The notes under the pieces: model-generated
What the model was told of the DNA's origin: nothing
Seen by the model: only the letters and a program-made list of their open reading frames with translations
Databases searched by the model: none
Made by a program: the position numbers and the translations under genes
Part shown: positions 62,176 to 64,000 of the stretch, one piece after another
Layout of the letters: the number at the start of each line of letters is the position of its first letter
Position numbering within the stretch: the first letter of the stretch is position 1
Assembly (NCBI GenBank): GCA_017430455.1
Contig: JAFRMX010000002.1
Span: 1-64,000 of the forward strand
Direction: 5' to 3'
Length of the DNA: 64,000 bases
DNA from: Oscillospiraceae bacterium
Lineage (GTDB): Bacteria > Bacillota > Clostridia > Oscillospirales > Oscillospiraceae

Positions 62176-63504
62176 ATGAAGAAATTCCTCGCACTTATTC
62201 TCGCTCTTGCGATGATCTTCGCTCTGGCAGCCTGCGGCCAGTCCGCAGCAGCTCCTGCGGCACAGGAAGCAGCTCCCGCGGCGCAGGAAGCAGCTCCCGC
62301 TGAGGCAGCAAAAGAGATAACGATCAACTTCCCCTGCATCTGGGTCGGCACAGACTCGAAAGCTGCATATTTTGCAGAGATGGTAGATTCCTTCAACAAG
62401 GAAAATGAAGGACAGATCAAAGTCGTTATTGAAGAGCAGACAGACTACCAGGCATACCGCGACAAGATAAGAACTCTTGTAACGGCAGGCGAAGTTCCCG
62501 ATATCTGCACGATGGATACCGCTGCAGACGTAGAGCTCTATACCGCGTCCGGCAAGTTCATGGACTTTACGCCTTACCTTGACGAAGGCTGGAGAGATAC
62601 TTTCGCGACCGGCACATTCGACAGCTATACCTATGATGGTGTTACCGCTGTTATCCCCTTTGAAAGCGCGATCTTCCCGATCGTATACAATGTTGAGATC
62701 CTCAAGGAAGCAGGATGGGAGACCTTCCCCGCGAACTGGGACGAGATGTTTGAGATGTTCGACGACATCAAAGCGGCGGGCTACAACGCAGTCGGCCAGA
62801 TGGCAGGAGAGAATGCCTGGACCTCAATGCTGTGGTACTCGGCTCTTGTTCAGGCTATCGGCGGCAAGGAAGCTTTTGAAAACGGCCTCTCCGATCCCGC
62901 TTTCGTTGAAGCGGCAGACGTTCTCAAGAGAATGTATGAATACACCTTTGACGGAGCAATCTCTGCAGGCGCAGGCGATGTAAACGGCCATTGGATTGCC
63001 CAGGATACTGCACTTTACCTCAACGGCCCCTGGTGGATCGGCAACCTCTATAAAGAGGACAACGCAAAGGACGGAGTCCTTCTCGCTGATGTATGTGACG
63101 TGGCTGCGAACCCCGAATGGGTCGGCGGCAAGGGTCAGGGCGGACTTGTAACCAAAGTTCAGAGCTTCATCCTCGCTGCCAAGCAGGACGATCCCGCTAA
63201 GGAAGCCGCGGTTGTTAAATTCCTCCAGTACATCACGGATCCTGACCGTATGCAGGTTTGGTCCGCTTCCGCAGGCTCGATGTTCTTTGTAAACTACGAG
63301 CCGTCTGAGGATACGACCGTTATTGCCCAGAAATTCGCGGAAATTAAGAAGGACGCGGCTTTCACAGTTCTGGCTGTAGACGCGAACTTCGGCCCCGCTT
63401 ATGAGAGCGCATTCCCCGCAGCAGTCTCTGCTTTGGTACTCGGCCAGGTCGACGCACAAGGCTTTGTGGACCAGCTCCAGACTGCAATAGACAACGCAGC
63501 ATAA
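62176..63504 (+). CDS. ABC sugar-transporter substrate-binding lipoprotein
   Basis: 442 residues. The lipobox FALAAC puts Cys at about 20; an Ala/Pro/Glu-rich linker follows. The core is a family-1 (MalE/UgpB-like) binding protein: AYFAEMVDSFNKENEGQIKVV, WDEMFEMFDDIKAAG and ALYLNGPWWIGNL. It shares the cluster's operator site, so sulfoquinovose or sulfoquinovosyl glycerol is the likely ligand, parallel to SmoF of alphaproteobacteria; this is inference. SD AAAGGAG. Strong codon bias suggests high expression. A hairpin separates it from the permease gene. Confidence 0.9.
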   Translation: MKKFLALILALAMIFALAACGQSAAAPAAQEAAPAAQEAAPAEAAKEITINFPCIWVGTDSKAAYFAEMVDSFNKENEGQIKVVIEEQTDYQAYRDKIRTLVTAGEVPDICTMDTAADVELYTASGKFMDFTPYLDEGWRDTFATGTFDSYTYDGVTAVIPFESAIFPIVYNVEILKEAGWETFPANWDEMFEMFDDIKAAGYNAVGQMAGENAWTSMLWYSALVQAIGGKEAFENGLSDPAFVEAADVLKRMYEYTFDGAISAGAGDVNGHWIAQDTALYLNGPWWIGNLYKEDNAKDGVLLADVCDVAANPEWVGGKGQGGLVTKVQSFILAAKQDDPAKEAAVVKFLQYITDPDRMQVWSASAGSMFFVNYEPSEDTTVIAQKFAEIKKDAAFTVLAVDANFGPAYESAFPAAVSALVLGQVDAQGFVDQLQTAIDNAA

Positions 63505-63523
63505 CCGACCGCATTTTCTCACA

Positions 63524-63546
63524 GGGAGCGGAATAATTCCGCTCCC
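63524..63546 (+). terminator. Intercistronic hairpin between binding protein and permease
   Basis: GGGAGCGGAA and TTCCGCTCCC form a 10-bp stem with a TAA loop. The downstream T content is modest, so it is probably a partial terminator or stabiliser that sets the binding protein above the permease level. Confidence 0.6.
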
Positions 63547-63598
63547 TCATTTCAGATTTTGACGCTTCTTTTGAGTTTCCAACAACGGAGGTGATATC

Positions 63599-64000
63599 TT
63601 GAGGCTTACACGAAACGATAAAGGTCCTCTGATAGCCTTTATGGCTCCAGCCCTTATCATGATGCTTCTGTTCTTCGTTATACCGGTCATATATGTCGTC
63701 GTCGTTTCCTTCTTCAAATGGAACGGAATAACGGACCCGGAGTTCAGGGGAATCAGAAATTTCGCTCTTTTGTTCAAAGACAAGGCCTTTTTAAGATCCG
63801 TATTGAATAACATTATCTGGGCACTGGTCGCGGGTTTTATACAGGTGCCCATCGCCATGGTCATGGCTATTATCCTCTCTCGCAAGCCGAAAGGCTGGAA
63901 GTTTTTCAGAACGGTGTATTTCCTTCCGCAGGTCATATCCGGTATTGCTCTTGCCATGCTGTGGAGAGCCATCTACAACGCAAATACCGGTCTGCTGAAC
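63599..64000 (+). CDS. ABC sugar-transporter permease (MalF/UgpA-like), 5' part
   Basis: 134 codons to the window edge. The start is a TTG with GGAGGTGA 5 nt upstream. The first membrane helix (GPLIAFMAPALIMMLLFFVIPV) and PVIYVVVVSFFKW followed by the GIRNFALLFKD segment are typical of binding-protein-dependent sugar permeases. It is the partner of the binding protein upstream. The second permease and any ATPase would lie beyond the window. Confidence 0.92.
   Translation, partial: MRLTRNDKGPLIAFMAPALIMMLLFFVIPVIYVVVVSFFKWNGITDPEFRGIRNFALLFKDKAFLRSVLNNIIWALVAGFIQVPIAMVMAIILSRKPKGWKFFRTVYFLPQVISGIALAMLWRAIYNANTGLLN

Overview
The window looks like a chromosomal segment of a strictly anaerobic Clostridia-class Bacillota, probably a gut or sediment fermenter. 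The grounds are family-level similarity of the proteins, Shine-Dalgarno sites of the AGGAGG type, frequent TTG and GTG starts, an Rnf complex and a sodium-pumping decarboxylase. No rRNA, tRNA, CRISPR array or intact insertion sequence was seen.

Layout. 1-5.7 kb: end of tuf, then an LRR protein / VWA protein / MoxR ATPase operon and a DUF975 membrane protein. 5.8-14.3 kb: copper ATPase with a fused C-terminal copper chaperone domain, GH13 alpha-glucosidase, dxs, and a large flavin/Fe-S enoate-reductase-like enzyme. 14.4-19.6 kb: complete rnfCDGEAB operon. 19.6-25.9 kb (mostly minus strand): HU, a metallophore-type ABC importer with a methyltransferase, a lipase-like hydrolase, and an 800-base AT-rich stretch with large hairpins. 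25.9-31.7 kb: Cys-rich protein, lipoprotein plus a catalytically dead amylosucrase fragment, a CsoR/DUF156 metal sensor, a clostripain-family protease and mscL. 31.7-35.1 kb: sodium pump oadA-oadG-BCCP-oadB. 35.2-41.2 kb: coiled-coil membrane protein, probable 6S RNA, DUF1292, class A PBP, SH3b-NlpC/P60 hydrolase, and a lone FakA-C-like domain. 41.2-50.9 kb: tsaE-tsaB-upp-glycosyltransferase, rodA-type SEDS protein, capEFG for UDP-N-acetyl-L-fucosamine, a DMT transporter, pyrH and frr.

50.9-64 kb is the most notable region. It is a sulfoquinovose-catabolic cluster of the sulfo-transketolase type. It holds a GH31 sulfoquinovosidase with the sulfonate-binding residues conserved, a fucose-isomerase-family isomerase, a split transketolase, an RpiB-family isomerase, an iron-type alcohol dehydrogenase, a DMT exporter candidate, a GPH/MFS transporter, a ROK regulator and an ABC sugar importer that runs off the window. 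Two divergent operons and the ABC operon carry related TTAA-N5-TTAA operator-like sites, which points to one local regulator, probably the ROK protein.

Other notable signals are: a G/C-tract operator shared by the csoR promoter and the promoter of the ABC/methyltransferase operon 4.4 kb away; an internal ribosome-binding site in copA placed to make a free CopZ-like chaperone; and at least four genes whose -10 box sits 6-8 nt before the start codon, suggesting leaderless mRNAs.
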